Source: Mycolicibacterium tokaiense
GTDB taxonomy: Bacteria > Actinomycetota > Actinomycetes > Mycobacteriales > Mycobacteriaceae
Reading direction: 5' to 3'
NCBI RefSeq assembly: GCF_010725885.1
Contig: NZ_AP022600.1
Span: 1,674,001 to 1,738,000 of the forward strand
DNA: 64,000 nucleotides
In this document: positions 1 through 8,548 of the stretch, piece after piece
Position numbering within the stretch: position 1 is the stretch's first letter
Layout: every line of letters starts with the position of its first letter
The notes under the pieces: generated by a model
Databases searched by the model: none
Seen by the model: only the letters and a program-made list of their open reading frames with translations
Told to the model about the DNA's origin: nothing
Made by a program: the position numbers and the translations under genes

Positions 1-376
1 AGACGTCGGCGGCGTGGATGGTGTCGAGGTATTCGCGCACGGCCGCGATCAGCCCGTCGCGCAGGTCGAATACGCACACGATGCGGTTGTCGTAGTCCAC
101 GCCGGTCGCCGATCGGCCGGTGGTGTGAGTTTCCACCACGATCCGCTCCTCGGTTGCGGTCACCGAGGTGACGTCGACCCGCGGCCCGTCAGGCAGAGCC
201 GTCGCGACCCGGCCGAGCATCGCCGGGAACTGCTCCCGGTCGTAGGTGCCCGCCAGGGCGAACCGCCCGCCGGGCCTACCGGGCACCGTCCAGGTGAAGT
301 CCGGCGTCGTGCGTGCCAGTGCCGCCTCGATGTCGCCGGCGCCCAAGTCGGCGAAAAAGCCGCTCGCTGTGTCCAT
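1..376 (-). CDS. SnoaL-like (NTF2 fold) protein, 3' end outside window
   Basis: About 125 codons are visible with no stop before the window edge. The pattern FFADLGAGDIEAAL near the N terminus, a conserved W-x-V-P (FTWTVPG), and a C-terminal stretch with YDNRIVCVFDLRDGLI and REYLDT is typical of SnoaL/NTF2-like small proteins, which are polyketide cyclase or steroid isomerase relatives with a cone-shaped pocket. The ATG is preceded by an AGGAG box at good spacing. It is the last visible gene of a minus-strand cassette (regulator, SDR, VOC protein, saccharopine dehydrogenase-like), 20 nt after the previous stop, so it is probably co-transcribed. Substrate unknown. Family call firm, function not. 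Confidence 0.75.
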   Translation of the reverse strand, partial: MDTASGFFADLGAGDIEAALARTTPDFTWTVPGRPGGRFALAGTYDREQFPAMLGRVATALPDGPRVDVTSVTATEERIVVETHTTGRSATGVDYDNRIVCVFDLRDGLIAAVREYLDTIHAADV

Positions 377-396
377 GTTCGTCTCCTGTGTGTTCG

Positions 397-1380
397 TCAG
401 CGGTCGGTGATGCGGGTGTCGGCGACCGTTTCGGCGAACCCGACGCCGAACACCTCGACGGGATTGCGGAAGCCTGGGCGTACCTCGCTTTCCAGCACCC
501 GGCGCGCGGCATGGACCGCGGCCAGCGGGGTAAAGGTGTAGCCGTTCACGGTGTCGAGCACTGAGCGCACGATCCGGCCGTCGCGTCCGGTGGCCTCCGC
601 GGCCGCGTGATAGCGGTTTGCATCGCGTTGCTGCGCGCTGGGACCGTCGGGCAGGTCGGCCAGCGCCCCGTCGGGGAACGCGTCACCGGAGGCGTACACG
701 TAGGTGTCGATGTTCGGGATACCGGTCGCCCGCCCAATGGTGATCAAGTCCGGCAGCGTAATCGGCGTGCACTCCACGTCGCCGAACCCGAAATCGAAGT
801 GCCGCACCGCCTTCGGGTCCCCGGTGACCAGGTGTCCGTCGACGCGGTGCAGGGTCTCGGTGGTGAGGTTCTCGCTGGCGCTGATGGCCGAGCCCCGCGA
901 CATCGACCCCGCCACGTGCAGAGCGATCCGCAACCGCTGCGGCGCCTCGACGCGGGCGGCGGTGTGCGCGGCCAGACATCCCAGCATGGCCACACTGCCG
1001 CCGCTGCCCGGCAGGAGCATGACGCCCGCGGCGGTCGCGGCGGTGTCGAGGGTTTCGGCTAGCCGGTAGCTGTCCAACTCGGCGGCGATGTCGAGGTAGT
1101 GGGTGCTGGTGCGGATCGCCGCCTCCATCAGCGGCCGCGCCGTGCGCAGGTAGGGACCGGCACAGTTCAGCAGCACCGTCGTGCCCTTCAGAGCCTCGTC
1201 GACCGCGCTTCTGTCGTCGACAGCGAATGCCCGGTTTTCGCAACCCAATCGGTCGGCGACAACGGCGATCGTTTCGCCGTTGCGACCACCGAGCACCGGG
1301 TTCAAGCCAAGATCGCGGGCATGCTCGGCGGCCATCGTGCCGGTGTAACCCGTTGCGCCGTATATCAATAACTTGCCCAC
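397..1380 (-). CDS. Saccharopine dehydrogenase-like NAD(P)-binding protein
   Basis: 327 aa. The N terminus is a Rossmann nucleotide-binding unit with GATGYTG at residues 8-14, a GGRN turn after strand 2, and LNCAGPY near residue 90, as in saccharopine dehydrogenase / trans-acting enoyl reductase-like proteins of actinobacteria. These use NAD(P)H for redox chemistry, but the substrate is rarely known and lysine metabolism is not implied. Its start lies one base after the stop of the VOC gene, so the two are almost certainly translated from one transcript. A SnoaL-like gene follows after 20 nt. The combination SDR, VOC, reductase and SnoaL suggests a small-molecule conversion cassette; this role is inferred from neighbours. 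Confidence 0.8.
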   Translation of the reverse strand: MGKLLIYGATGYTGTMAAEHARDLGLNPVLGGRNGETIAVVADRLGCENRAFAVDDRSAVDEALKGTTVLLNCAGPYLRTARPLMEAAIRTSTHYLDIAAELDSYRLAETLDTAATAAGVMLLPGSGGSVAMLGCLAAHTAARVEAPQRLRIALHVAGSMSRGSAISASENLTTETLHRVDGHLVTGDPKAVRHFDFGFGDVECTPITLPDLITIGRATGIPNIDTYVYASGDAFPDGALADLPDGPSAQQRDANRYHAAAEATGRDGRIVRSVLDTVNGYTFTPLAAVHAARRVLESEVRPGFRNPVEVFGVGFAETVADTRITDR

Positions 1381-1381
1381 G

Positions 1382-1783
1382 TCAGTGCTGCCAACTCTTG
1401 TACACGAATTCCAGGCTGTAGCCGTCGGGGTCGAGGACGTTGGCGGCGTAGTAACGCGGGTCGTAGTGCAACCGCGGACCCGGTGACCCGTTGTCGATGG
1501 CGCCCGCGGCGATCGCCGCGGCGTAGGCGGCGTCCACCTCGGCCTCGCTGTCGGCGACGAACCCGATGTGGGCGGCGCCGCCGTCAGCTGTACCGCGGCG
1601 CAGCCAGAAGATCATCCGTCCGGTGTCGGCGTCACCGAGCCCGTATAGGTCGGGGTGTCCGGGTGGGCCGTCCTCGCCGGCGTAGTCCAGTCGGGTGGTG
1701 ATTCCCAGCGGGGCCAGCGCGACAGTGTAGAACGCAGTCGACGCCTGCGGGTCGGACACGGTGAGGAAAACGTGGTCGAGCAC
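1382..1783 (-). CDS. VOC family (glyoxalase/dioxygenase fold) protein
   Basis: 133 aa, one vicinal-oxygen-chelate module with two beta-alpha-beta-beta-beta halves. MLDHVFLTVSD at the start places the first metal-type ligand (His4), HIGFVA supplies a second, and DPDGYSLEFVYK at the C terminus supplies the usual Glu. The family includes glyoxalases, extradiol dioxygenases and resistance proteins, and the sequence does not decide among these. It lies 15 nt after the SDR stop and one base before the next start, inside a tight minus-strand cassette. Probably acts in the cytosol on the product of a neighbouring enzyme. Confidence 0.82.
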   Translation of the reverse strand: MLDHVFLTVSDPQASTAFYTVALAPLGITTRLDYAGEDGPPGHPDLYGLGDADTGRMIFWLRRGTADGGAAHIGFVADSEAEVDAAYAAAIAAGAIDNGSPGPRLHYDPRYYAANVLDPDGYSLEFVYKSWQH

Positions 1784-1798
1784 TTGGGAGTCCCCCTT

Positions 1799-2542
1799 CT
1801 AGATGATGTAGCCGCCGGCGACTTCGATGGTCTGCGCGTTGATCCACCGGTTGTCGTCCGACAGCAGGCTGGCGATCACGGTGCCCACCTCGTCGGGTTC
1901 TCCAACGCGACCCAGTGCGGTTTGGGCGGCCAGTGCAGCCTCGAACTCGTCTGTCAGGCCGCCGCCGAGCTCGGTGCGGATCGGTCCCGGCGAGATGGCG
2001 TTGGCCCGGATTCCGCGCTCGCCGAACTCCTTGGCCTGATACCGGGTCAGCACGCCCAGGCCGCCCTTGAAGCTGGCGTACGGCGCCACGCCGGGCGTCG
2101 CCACCCGAGTGGTCGCGCTGGTCATGTTGACGATGTGTCCCCCGTCGGCCAGCAGGGGCAGCAGCGTCTGGGTCAGGAAGAACGGGCCCTTGAGGTGCAC
2201 GTTGAACAGGCCGTCGAACTGCGCCTCGGTCACCGAGGCGATCGGCGTGAACTCGCCGTAGCCGGCATTGTTGACCAGCCCGTCGAACTCCTCACGCTGC
2301 CACGTCGCACTCAGCGCCGCGCGCAGAGAATCCCGGAATTCGCCGAACGAGGCGACGTCGGCGACGTTGAGAGGCAACGCCACGGCGGTGCCACCGCCTG
2401 CGGTGATGTCGTCAACGACGCGCATCGCCGACTCCGGGCTGGCGTTGTAGGTGAGCACGACACCCATGCCCCGGTTCGCGCAGGCCCGCGCCGTGGCCGC
2501 GCCCAAGCCGCGACTTCCGCCGGTGACGACGATGATCGTCAT
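1799..2542 (-). CDS. Short-chain dehydrogenase/reductase
   Basis: 247 aa, classical SDR length. The cofactor motif TGGSRGLG is at residues 7-14, NNAG at 91-94, and the catalytic Ser142, Tyr155 and Lys159 (YASFK) are all present, followed by the SPGPIRTEL segment that closes over substrate. It should be an active NAD(P)(H)-dependent oxidoreductase of an alcohol or ketone. It is the first enzyme of the cassette downstream of the MmyB-like regulator, with 99 nt between them that can hold a promoter. In actinobacteria this regulator type is often paired with an SDR it controls; here the pair is in tandem. Confidence 0.88.
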   Translation of the reverse strand: MTIIVVTGGSRGLGAATARACANRGMGVVLTYNASPESAMRVVDDITAGGGTAVALPLNVADVASFGEFRDSLRAALSATWQREEFDGLVNNAGYGEFTPIASVTEAQFDGLFNVHLKGPFFLTQTLLPLLADGGHIVNMTSATTRVATPGVAPYASFKGGLGVLTRYQAKEFGERGIRANAISPGPIRTELGGGLTDEFEAALAAQTALGRVGEPDEVGTVIASLLSDDNRWINAQTIEVAGGYII

Positions 2543-2641
2543 ATCTGTGGTTCCTTCCGTCCTGTGGCTGACGGAAATGAGTCAACGCCGCACGCGCATA
2601 GTGAAGAAGGGCGGGACTTCCTGGGTGCGCCACACCCAGGA

Positions 2642-3499
2642 TCAGCGGTCGTGCTGCGCGTGCTCCTGGCGGCGGGTGGCGCCCAGCGATCCCAACAGTG
2701 CCAGCGCGTCCGCGCTGGCCGATCCGGTGGCCGCGGTGGCCACCGTCAACTGCTGCCCCGGAGCGTTGTTGACGTCGAAGGTTTGAAAACTCAACTCGAG
2801 CAGCCCCACATCGGGGTGGCGGATCGTCTTGCGGGTCGCCGACAACCCGGCCACCCGCTGGTCGTCCCACATCGTCCGGAAGGCCTCACTGCGCTGATGG
2901 AGACGCTCCACCAGCTCGTCCACCTCGGGCACCGGTGGAACGAAGCCCTGCGCCAGGCGCAGCGCGCTGACCGCAGCGCGGGCCACTTCATCCCAGTTGA
3001 CGTAGTAGTCGCGCGCCACGGGGTCAACGAAGATCGCCGCGAGCATGCTGCTGTTGCGTCGTTGCAGGGGCGCGATCAGCGCTGCGGCAATGGGATTGGC
3101 GATCAGGACCCGAAACGACGCGTTGGTCACGTATGCCGCGGTGTGCGCAAACGCCTCCATGGTCTGCAACAACTCGGGGCTGATCATCTCGTCCTCACGG
3201 TCCACCCTCGGCGCCAGCCGGGCCAGGCGGAACGCGTGGTCGCGGGCATCCACTGTCATCCGCAACGCCTCGCAGATCGAATCGAGCACGGGGGCAGACG
3301 GACTGCGTTCCCGCCCCTGCTCCAGCCGGGTGTAGTAGTCCGCGCTCACCCCAGACAGCACCGCGACCTCTTCGCGCCGCAGCCCGGCCACACGGCGGCC
3401 CGGTGCCGCCGGGAGCCCCGCGTCCTGGGGAGACACCCGCGCGCGCTGGGCCCGCAGGAACGCTCCGAGGTCACGCGACGACTCACCGGCTGACACCAT
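2642..3499 (-). CDS. XRE-type helix-turn-helix regulator with MmyB-like ligand-binding domain
   Basis: 285 aa from the ATG at 3499. The open frame continues upstream through the 57-bp repeats, but composition and family alignment favour this start. LGAFLRAQRARVSP starts the XRE domain, GLRREEVAVLSGVSADYYTRLEQG is the helix-turn-helix (about residues 38-62), and the rest is an MmyB-like PAS-type domain with NWDEVARAAVSALR and the C-terminal HPDVGLLELSFQTFDV. Family members regulate neighbouring oxidoreductase genes, probably sensing a fatty acid or other small ligand. It precedes the SDR cassette on the same strand and is probably its regulator. Which ligand is unknown. Confidence 0.87.
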   Translation of the reverse strand: MVSAGESSRDLGAFLRAQRARVSPQDAGLPAAPGRRVAGLRREEVAVLSGVSADYYTRLEQGRERSPSAPVLDSICEALRMTVDARDHAFRLARLAPRVDREDEMISPELLQTMEAFAHTAAYVTNASFRVLIANPIAAALIAPLQRRNSSMLAAIFVDPVARDYYVNWDEVARAAVSALRLAQGFVPPVPEVDELVERLHQRSEAFRTMWDDQRVAGLSATRKTIRHPDVGLLELSFQTFDVNNAPGQQLTVATAATGSASADALALLGSLGATRRQEHAQHDR

Positions 3500-3872
3500 G
3501 ATGCGGACGGTACTCCCCGCGGTCCCGGCGCGGGCACTTCGGCGGAGCCTGCGGAGCCCGGAGAGGGGTCCGCCGTCTCCGTGACGTCCGCGGTTACGGA
3601 CCCGTGGCGTCGGAGCCGGTGATGTCCGGGCGCTCACCGGGGGGGCCACGGTGACGGCACGCTGGTTTCGAGGCGGTGATGTCCGGGCGCTCACCGGGGG
3701 GCCACGGTGACGGCACGCTGGTTTCGAGGCGGTGATGTCCGGGCGCTCACCGGGGGGGCCACGGTGACGGCACGCTGGTTTCGAGGCGGTCGCAGCGTGC
3801 GCGGCGTCCCAGTGGATATCGGCCAGCATCTCGGGCTGCGCAGTGGGGAATTCGAGCCCTCGGCCGAGGAAG
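3500..3872. other. Intergenic stretch upstream of the MmyB-like regulator
   Basis: About 370 bases with no convincing gene. It contains three tandem 57/56/57-bp units (listed separately) and presumably the promoter of the minus-strand regulator. Open frames crossing it translate the repeats into low-complexity Arg/Pro-rich peptides and are taken as spurious. Confidence 0.6.
3618..3787. repeat. Three tandem 57-bp units (VNTR-like)
   Basis: Units start at 3618, 3675 and 3731. Each reads GGTGATGTCCGGGCGCTCAC, a G-tract, then CCACGGTGACGGCACGCTGG and TTTCGAGGC. The copies are essentially identical except that the G-tract has one base fewer in the middle copy (unit lengths 57, 56, 57). The first copy also carries a CCGGTGA/TCACCGG inverted repeat. 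The array lies between a regulator gene and a degraded transporter fragment, a typical place for a mycobacterial variable-number repeat. Confidence 0.9.
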
Positions 3873-4145
3873 TCCTCGAATTTGCAGATGGTCCAGCAGA
3901 TCGGAGGAGCCCTCGGCGTCGGCGTGGCGGTGTCGGTATACGCCGCCGGCGCCGTCGACGATCAGTTCGTACCAGGACTTCGCGACGCCTTCCCGGCCGG
4001 GGGGATGACAGCAGCGGCGGCGATCAGCGCCGCGATCACCGTCAGACGTCCCAGTCGGACATCACCTGCACCGGCCAACGCGACGCAGGACGGAACGGAC
4101 ATGTGTGAACCGTTGCGGTGTCACAGTGTTGAACCCACTGGATAG
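3873..4145 (+). pseudogene. Remnant of a DHA2-type MFS transporter C terminus
   Basis: The plus-strand frame contains SSNLQMVQQIGGALGVGVAV followed by SVYAAGAV, which matches the region before transmembrane helix 13/14 of EmrB/QacA-like 14-TM drug exporters (usual form: N-x2-QQ-x-GGALG-x-A). It is followed by VPGLRDAF and a short hydrophobic AAAAISAAITV. No upstream part of the transporter is present and no start codon fits, so this is a gene fragment rather than a small protein. The reading frame remains open to 4145 but loses family character after about 4052. Confidence 0.6.
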
Positions 4146-4422
4146 CGACAGGATAAGCCACACGCAGCAGCGGTGTGACTTCTCACGTCTGATGACCACG
4201 CCTGTTGCCGCGACCTGCGCTGATACGCACGTTCTCACTGGATGTCCATCTCTGGAATTCTCAGTTTTATGTCCACGCTTAGCGCCGACCCGAGTTGCCC
4301 TCAGGGGCTGTGAGCTGAGGCGAGAGCCACAGGCACTCAGCGAATTGGTATCTGTGGTGTGTTGCCGGATTGCTCTGAGCCCTGTGTAGGCCGATCCGGT
4401 ACCGGAGCTGTGGATAGGGCTC

Positions 4423-7234
4423 TCACTGCACGGCCAGGACGTCGGGTAGTTCCCAAGCCTCGCCCTCGCGCCATGCGTCCTCAAACGCTTTGCGCGACAG
4501 AGTTTCCCGTGTGCGTCTGAGCAGGTCGGCGGTGAGAGGGCGGCGTGGCCAGACCATGGCGCCCGTCGGGTGTGGGTGTGGGCGGCGGCGTAGAGGCGGG
4601 CGGCCTGCCGGTGTGAGCCCCGCTGGGTTTCGTAATTGGCGCGGTTCTCGATGAACATCCCCGCCGACGACGTTCCGCCTGCGGCCACGTGGGCGCGCAT
4701 GACTTTGCGTACCCAGAAGATTCCACGCTCGGGGTCGTCGTGTAGCAGCGCGGCTGTCATGGGCGTGGCGGCGCTCAGCCAGGCTGCAGCGTCGTTGCCG
4801 GCGGCGATGGCCTCGTCATGGAGTTCCTCGGCCCGTGTCGCTGCCTCGGCGAGCCGGCCCGCTAGCGCCGTGACGCTGCATCCTTGGATGTCGGTGAACA
4901 GCTGGAGATCGGGATCTCCGCTACGCGTCGCGATCTGCTGTAGCCCAGCGTGAACGTCGGTGATCAGCGCGGCGTCGGGATGCACCCATAGCGCGCCGCC
5001 GAGAGCGATCAGTCCCTCGCCGACGACGATCAGGGCCTCGTCCTCAAGACCGGCGAGCCGGCCCAGCACCTCCTTGACCAAGGGCCGGGCGGTCTCGACA
5101 CGTCCTTGCGTCGCAAGCGCGGATGCGAGCACCACCGTGGCCGCCACCCAGTGCGCGGGGTCGTGCCCGGCCGCGGCGTCGCGGGCCAGTCCCAACCACC
5201 GCGCGCCCTCGGTGACCCGGGCGCGGAAGTACCAGTAGAAGCCCAGCGGCGTACAGAGCTCGGCGGCCCGGGGATCTGTGCGGTCGATCAGGTTGGCCGC
5301 CAGGGTGGCCCGTACTGTCGCCTCGTCGCTGTCGAGCGCGGCGAACCAGGCGTTCTCGTCGGCTCTGCCGAGCCGTGGGCGCGACGCGATCACCGGTCGC
5401 GGCGCTCCGTGGCGGCGGCGGGGTCGTCCTGTCCCTGCAGCGTGTGCGCGGCGTGGGCGCGCACTGTGGCGAGTTGGCGAAACGCGGTACGGCCGCCGGC
5501 CGCCTGGGTGGCTGTCGAGGTCAACATGGAGCAGTGCACCAGCGCAGCAAGGGCATCGTTGACCTCGGCCGTGGCGAGGTCACCGGCCACGGCCGTGGCC
5601 GAGGCGACGCTGAACCACCCCGGCAGCACCGCGAGGCGGCGATGGACCAGCGCCGCTGACGAGTCGAGCGTGGCGTAGCTGGACTCGATCGCCGAGCGCA
5701 CGGTGTCGCGCCGGCCAGGCCGGCCCAGTGCGCCGGCGTCGGCCTGCGACTGCTCACGAATATCGTGCAGGCTGTGGCTACGGGCGCGGGCCGCGGCCAG
5801 CTCGATAGCCAGGGGCAGGCCGTCGACGGCGACGCAGATGTCGGCAGCGGCTCCGCGCACCTCGTCGTTGATCGTCAGGCTCGGGTCCACCCGGCTGAGC
5901 CGATCGAGGAACAGGTGCACCGCGTCACCGCCGCGATCGGTCGTGCCGGAAACCGGAAGCGACAGGGGCGCAACGGTCCACGTCACCTCGGAGTCGACGT
6001 CCAGAGGGGTGCGACTGGTGGCCAGCAGCGTGCTGTGTCCGTGACCATGGCCCAACAACGCCGTGGCGAGGGTCGCCACCGCCTCGACGACATGCTCGCA
6101 GTTGTCGAGAATCAACAGCAGACGGTGGCCGCGGCCATAGTGGGCAAGGCCCTCGAGTGAGGTGGCGGCCGGCGACGACGTGATCCCCAGGGTCGACACC
6201 ACCGCCTCGACCACCAGCGCGGCGTCCGTGACGGCGGCCAGGTCGACGAACCAGACGCCATCTGCGAAGCGGTGGGCCGTGGCGCGGCCGACCTCGACAG
6301 CCAGGCGAGTCTTGCCGACACCGGCAGCCCCGGTCAGCGTGACCAGTGCGTTCGGTTCCAGCAGGGCGCTCACCCGGGCCAGGTCACGGTCGCGTCCCAC
6401 CAGCGCAGTCAGACTCACCGGAAGGTGAACCTTGTTGGTGGACACCGCGATCGGGGCGGTCCGCGGTGCACTGTCGAGGCTGACGTCCTGATCGAGTATC
6501 CGTGCGTGCAGGTCGCGCAGTTCAGGGCCAGGCTCGGTGCCGAGTTCGTCGATCAGCGTCGCTCGGGTCCGCTGGAAGACCGCGAGCGCCTCGTCGGCGC
6601 GTCCACTGCGGTAGAGCGCCAACATCTGCTGGGCGCGCAGCCGCTCCCGCAACGGCGCCTCGGCGACCATCGTCTCGAGGTCGGCCAGCGCCTGGTCAGC
6701 ACGACCGGTGGCAATGAGCCCGTCGAGGCGGATCTCGGCGGTGTGCCGGCGCAGTTCCTCCAGGCGCGCGACGGCGGGCTGCGCCCAGGTCTCGTCACCC
6801 AGCGCGCCGTAGGGCTTTCCGCGCCACAGCTGCAGCGCTTCGTCGGCGCGGGTGATCGCGGCGTCGGCTCGCCCGGCCGCCAACAGGTCGCCGGCGTCGC
6901 GGGCGATGTGTGCCAACGACAGCGAGTCGATCGTGTGACCGTCGGCGACCAGGCGGTAGCCCGCGTTCTCATTGATCAGCACGGTCGGCGGTTGCCGCTG
7001 CGCGCGGTGGGGTTCCAGCAGTTGTCGCAGCCGCCAGATGTGCGACTCCAGCGTCGAGACCGTCGCGTCGGTGGCGCGCTCGCCCCACGTGGCCTCGAGC
7101 AACGCCTGCACCGATACCCGCCGATTGACATTGATCACCAACACCGCGAGGATCGCCGCCGCCCGCGAGCCGGCCACCGGACGATCGATCCCGTCGACGG
7201 TCACCGTCAACGAGCCCAGATCACGCACGCGCAT
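4423..7234 (-). pseudogene. SARP/BTAD-type regulator with NB-ARC-like ATPase and TPR region, interrupted by two frame changes
   Basis: From the ATG at 7234: an OmpR-type winged-helix domain (1-95), a bacterial transcriptional activation domain (about 100-245), and an NTPase module with Walker A GAAGVGKTR (302-310) and Walker B LLLILDNCE (372-380). The frame stops at 5390 (ERRDR, then TGA). It resumes one base back with a GTG at 5393 reading VIASRPRLGRADENAWFAAL, the expected continuation into the TPR part. Near 4565 the frame is lost again: family-like residues MVWPRRPLTADLLRRT to ELPDVLAVQ end at the TGA at 4423 in a third frame. Each junction is explained by one missing base, and an uninterrupted product would be about 937 aa. 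The first junction (GTGA overlap) could instead be translational coupling of two subunits. Two real frameshifts or sequencing error are the alternatives. Confidence 0.75.
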
Positions 7235-7259
7235 GGTCTCGAATCTAGCCGTGAGCGGG

Positions 7260-7288
7260 TGGAGTGCGGTTGGAGCGATATTGGAGCG
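7260..7288 (+). promoter_or_regulatory. Candidate SARP operator: three heptamers at 11-bp spacing
   Basis: TGGAGTG at 7260, TGGAGCG at 7271 and TGGAGCG at 7282 are direct heptamers exactly 11 bp apart. SARP activators of Streptomyces are known to bind direct heptamers at 11-bp period, the last one 8 bp before the -10 box. Eight bases after 7288 is CACTGT (7297-7302), which keeps the A2 and T6 of a -10 hexamer. The array lies between the SARP gene and the tautomerase gene and points at the latter. Confidence 0.55.
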
Positions 7289-7356
7289 GCCGCTGCCACT
7301 GTGAGGACACACCGCCACCGAGCCCCGGTGCGGACCAGAGAGGAAAGCGAGCCGTC

Positions 7357-7809
7357 ATGCCCGTCTACCAGTGCGTCACCGCCGGAATCGATCTCACCGA
7401 GAACCAGCGTGAGCGGATTGCCACCGGTATCACCACCATCCACCACGAAGAGACCAACGCCCCGGAGCCCTTCATCCGCGTCGCGTTCCAGCCGCTGCCG
7501 CTGGGCCTGATGTACACCGCAGGCAAGGTCGAACCGTCGATCATCATCACCGGTGGAATCCGTTACGGCCGCGGCGAAGTAACGCGCCGCCGGATCATGC
7601 AGCGGCTGCACGAGTTAGCCGTCGAGACCACGGGCAGCCCCGAAGACCACGTGTTGATCGTTGTGTCAGACACCCCGAACGGGTGGGCGATGGAAGCCGG
7701 GATCCTGATGCCCGAGCCGTTCCCCGAGGCCGAGGCCGCATGGTTCCAAGCCCTCGCCGACAAGCTGCCGGAGCGCTTCGCCGGCGCCACGCAGCCCACC
7801 ACGCTCTGA
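7357..7809 (+). CDS. Tautomerase superfamily protein, cis-CaaD/Cg10062-like
   Basis: 150 aa. The start MPVYQCV gives a Pro as residue 1 after Met removal, the catalytic base of the superfamily, and the length equals that of cis-3-chloroacrylic acid dehalogenase. After Met removal His28, Arg68, Arg71 (GIRYGR) and Glu112 (WAMEAG) line up, allowing two residues of offset, with His28, Arg70, Arg73 and Glu114 of cis-CaaD; no equivalent of its Tyr103 is obvious. The likely reaction is tautomerisation or hydration of an unsaturated acid, and dehalogenation is only a possibility. A GAGAGGAAAG box precedes the ATG. It is divergent from the SARP gene, with SARP-style heptamers upstream. Confidence 0.8.
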   Translation: MPVYQCVTAGIDLTENQRERIATGITTIHHEETNAPEPFIRVAFQPLPLGLMYTAGKVEPSIIITGGIRYGRGEVTRRRIMQRLHELAVETTGSPEDHVLIVVSDTPNGWAMEAGILMPEPFPEAEAAWFQALADKLPERFAGATQPTTL

Positions 7810-7819
7810 TGCCACCGCG

Positions 7820-8347
7820 ATGACGGGAACACCCCTGCTCACCGCAGTAATCGGAGCCGTCGTCGTCCTCACCGGCGCCCTGGTGGCGCGGGGCGCCACC
7901 CGCTACGCAGCCCAACTCCAAGCCGCCCAGCGACGCCGCGACGCCGAACTGATGTCGCTGCGGGAGTTTCGTGACGTTCTGATCAGTGCGCTGGGACGAC
8001 TCAGCGCGTTCCGATACGCACTGTCTCGGGTGGACTCGGACACTCCGGCCGACGAACAGTTCGAGGCAGCCAACCGCCTCCTCGAAGAGGTCGAGGGATA
8101 CCGCGGCTTCCGTGTGGAGATGGCCGAACACCTCGAACGATTACGCACCCTCGCGCAGTGTCTTGTATGGGCAGACCTGCGCGAAGCCTTTGGGCCGCTC
8201 GACCGCATCCTCAACGAAGCCACCCGTCCGCGCGAAGCCGCGGTGCGCATCGAAGAGGACTCGACCCTGCTGGAGCACTTCGTGAGCCTGCTGGCCGACC
8301 GACAGCGACAACTGCTCGAGCAGTACCCCGTGCGGCCCCAGAGGTAA
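7820..8347 (+). CDS. Small membrane-anchored protein of unknown function
   Basis: 175 aa, not recognised. The first 24 residues (TPLLTAVIGAVVVLTGALVA) form one transmembrane segment. The remainder is a predicted helical, charged cytoplasmic region rich in Arg, Glu and Leu (coiled-coil character), for example SLREFRDVLISALGRL and LLEEVEGYRGFRVEMAEHL. It starts 10 nt after the tautomerase stop, so it is probably in the same transcript. Nothing in it suggests catalysis. Confidence 0.6.
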   Translation: MTGTPLLTAVIGAVVVLTGALVARGATRYAAQLQAAQRRRDAELMSLREFRDVLISALGRLSAFRYALSRVDSDTPADEQFEAANRLLEEVEGYRGFRVEMAEHLERLRTLAQCLVWADLREAFGPLDRILNEATRPREAAVRIEEDSTLLEHFVSLLADRQRQLLEQYPVRPQR

Positions 8348-8354
8348 TTCCTTG

Positions 8355-8540
8355 CTATCGGTTACCAACGCCAGGGTGGCTATCGATGAGGTCGTTGATG
8401 GTTGTGCCGAACTCCATCTCAAAGTTCCTGCAGGCGGGACAAAGGAAGTCCTCGTATATCGACACCACGGCCTTGAGTTCAGCGCTGCCCGATACCCTGC
8501 CCCGAAAACGGGTCGAGATTCGAGCCCAGCTGCGGCGCAA
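8355..8540 (-). pseudogene. Fragment of a DsbA/thioredoxin-fold protein
   Basis: On the minus strand the frame reads AVVSIYEDFLCPACRNFEME followed by FGTTINDLIDS, the first strand and active-site helix (CPAC) of mycobacterial membrane-anchored DsbA-like oxidoreductases. Only about 40 residues match. The upstream anchor and the rest of the fold are missing, and a stop follows soon after LIDSHPGVGNR. A relic of a larger gene lost at this site. Confidence 0.6.
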
Positions 8541-8548
8541 TGGCTTCT

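Noticed and set aside
1655..3493. Plus-strand open frame of 612 codons opposite the SDR and regulator
   Set aside because: Antisense shadow with His/Arg-rich sequence; the minus-strand genes have full motif sets.
3618..3787. CRISPR array
   Set aside because: The units are directly adjacent identical 57-mers without unique spacers, so this is a tandem repeat.
3500..3829. N-terminal extension of the MmyB-like regulator through the 57-bp repeats
   Set aside because: The extension translates the repeats into KPACRHRG-type low-complexity peptide and the XRE domain begins right after the ATG at 3499.
4105..4389. Plus-strand open frame of 94 codons after the MFS remnant
   Set aside because: Cys/Leu-rich sequence with no ribosome-binding site or family; it lies in what looks like decayed DNA.
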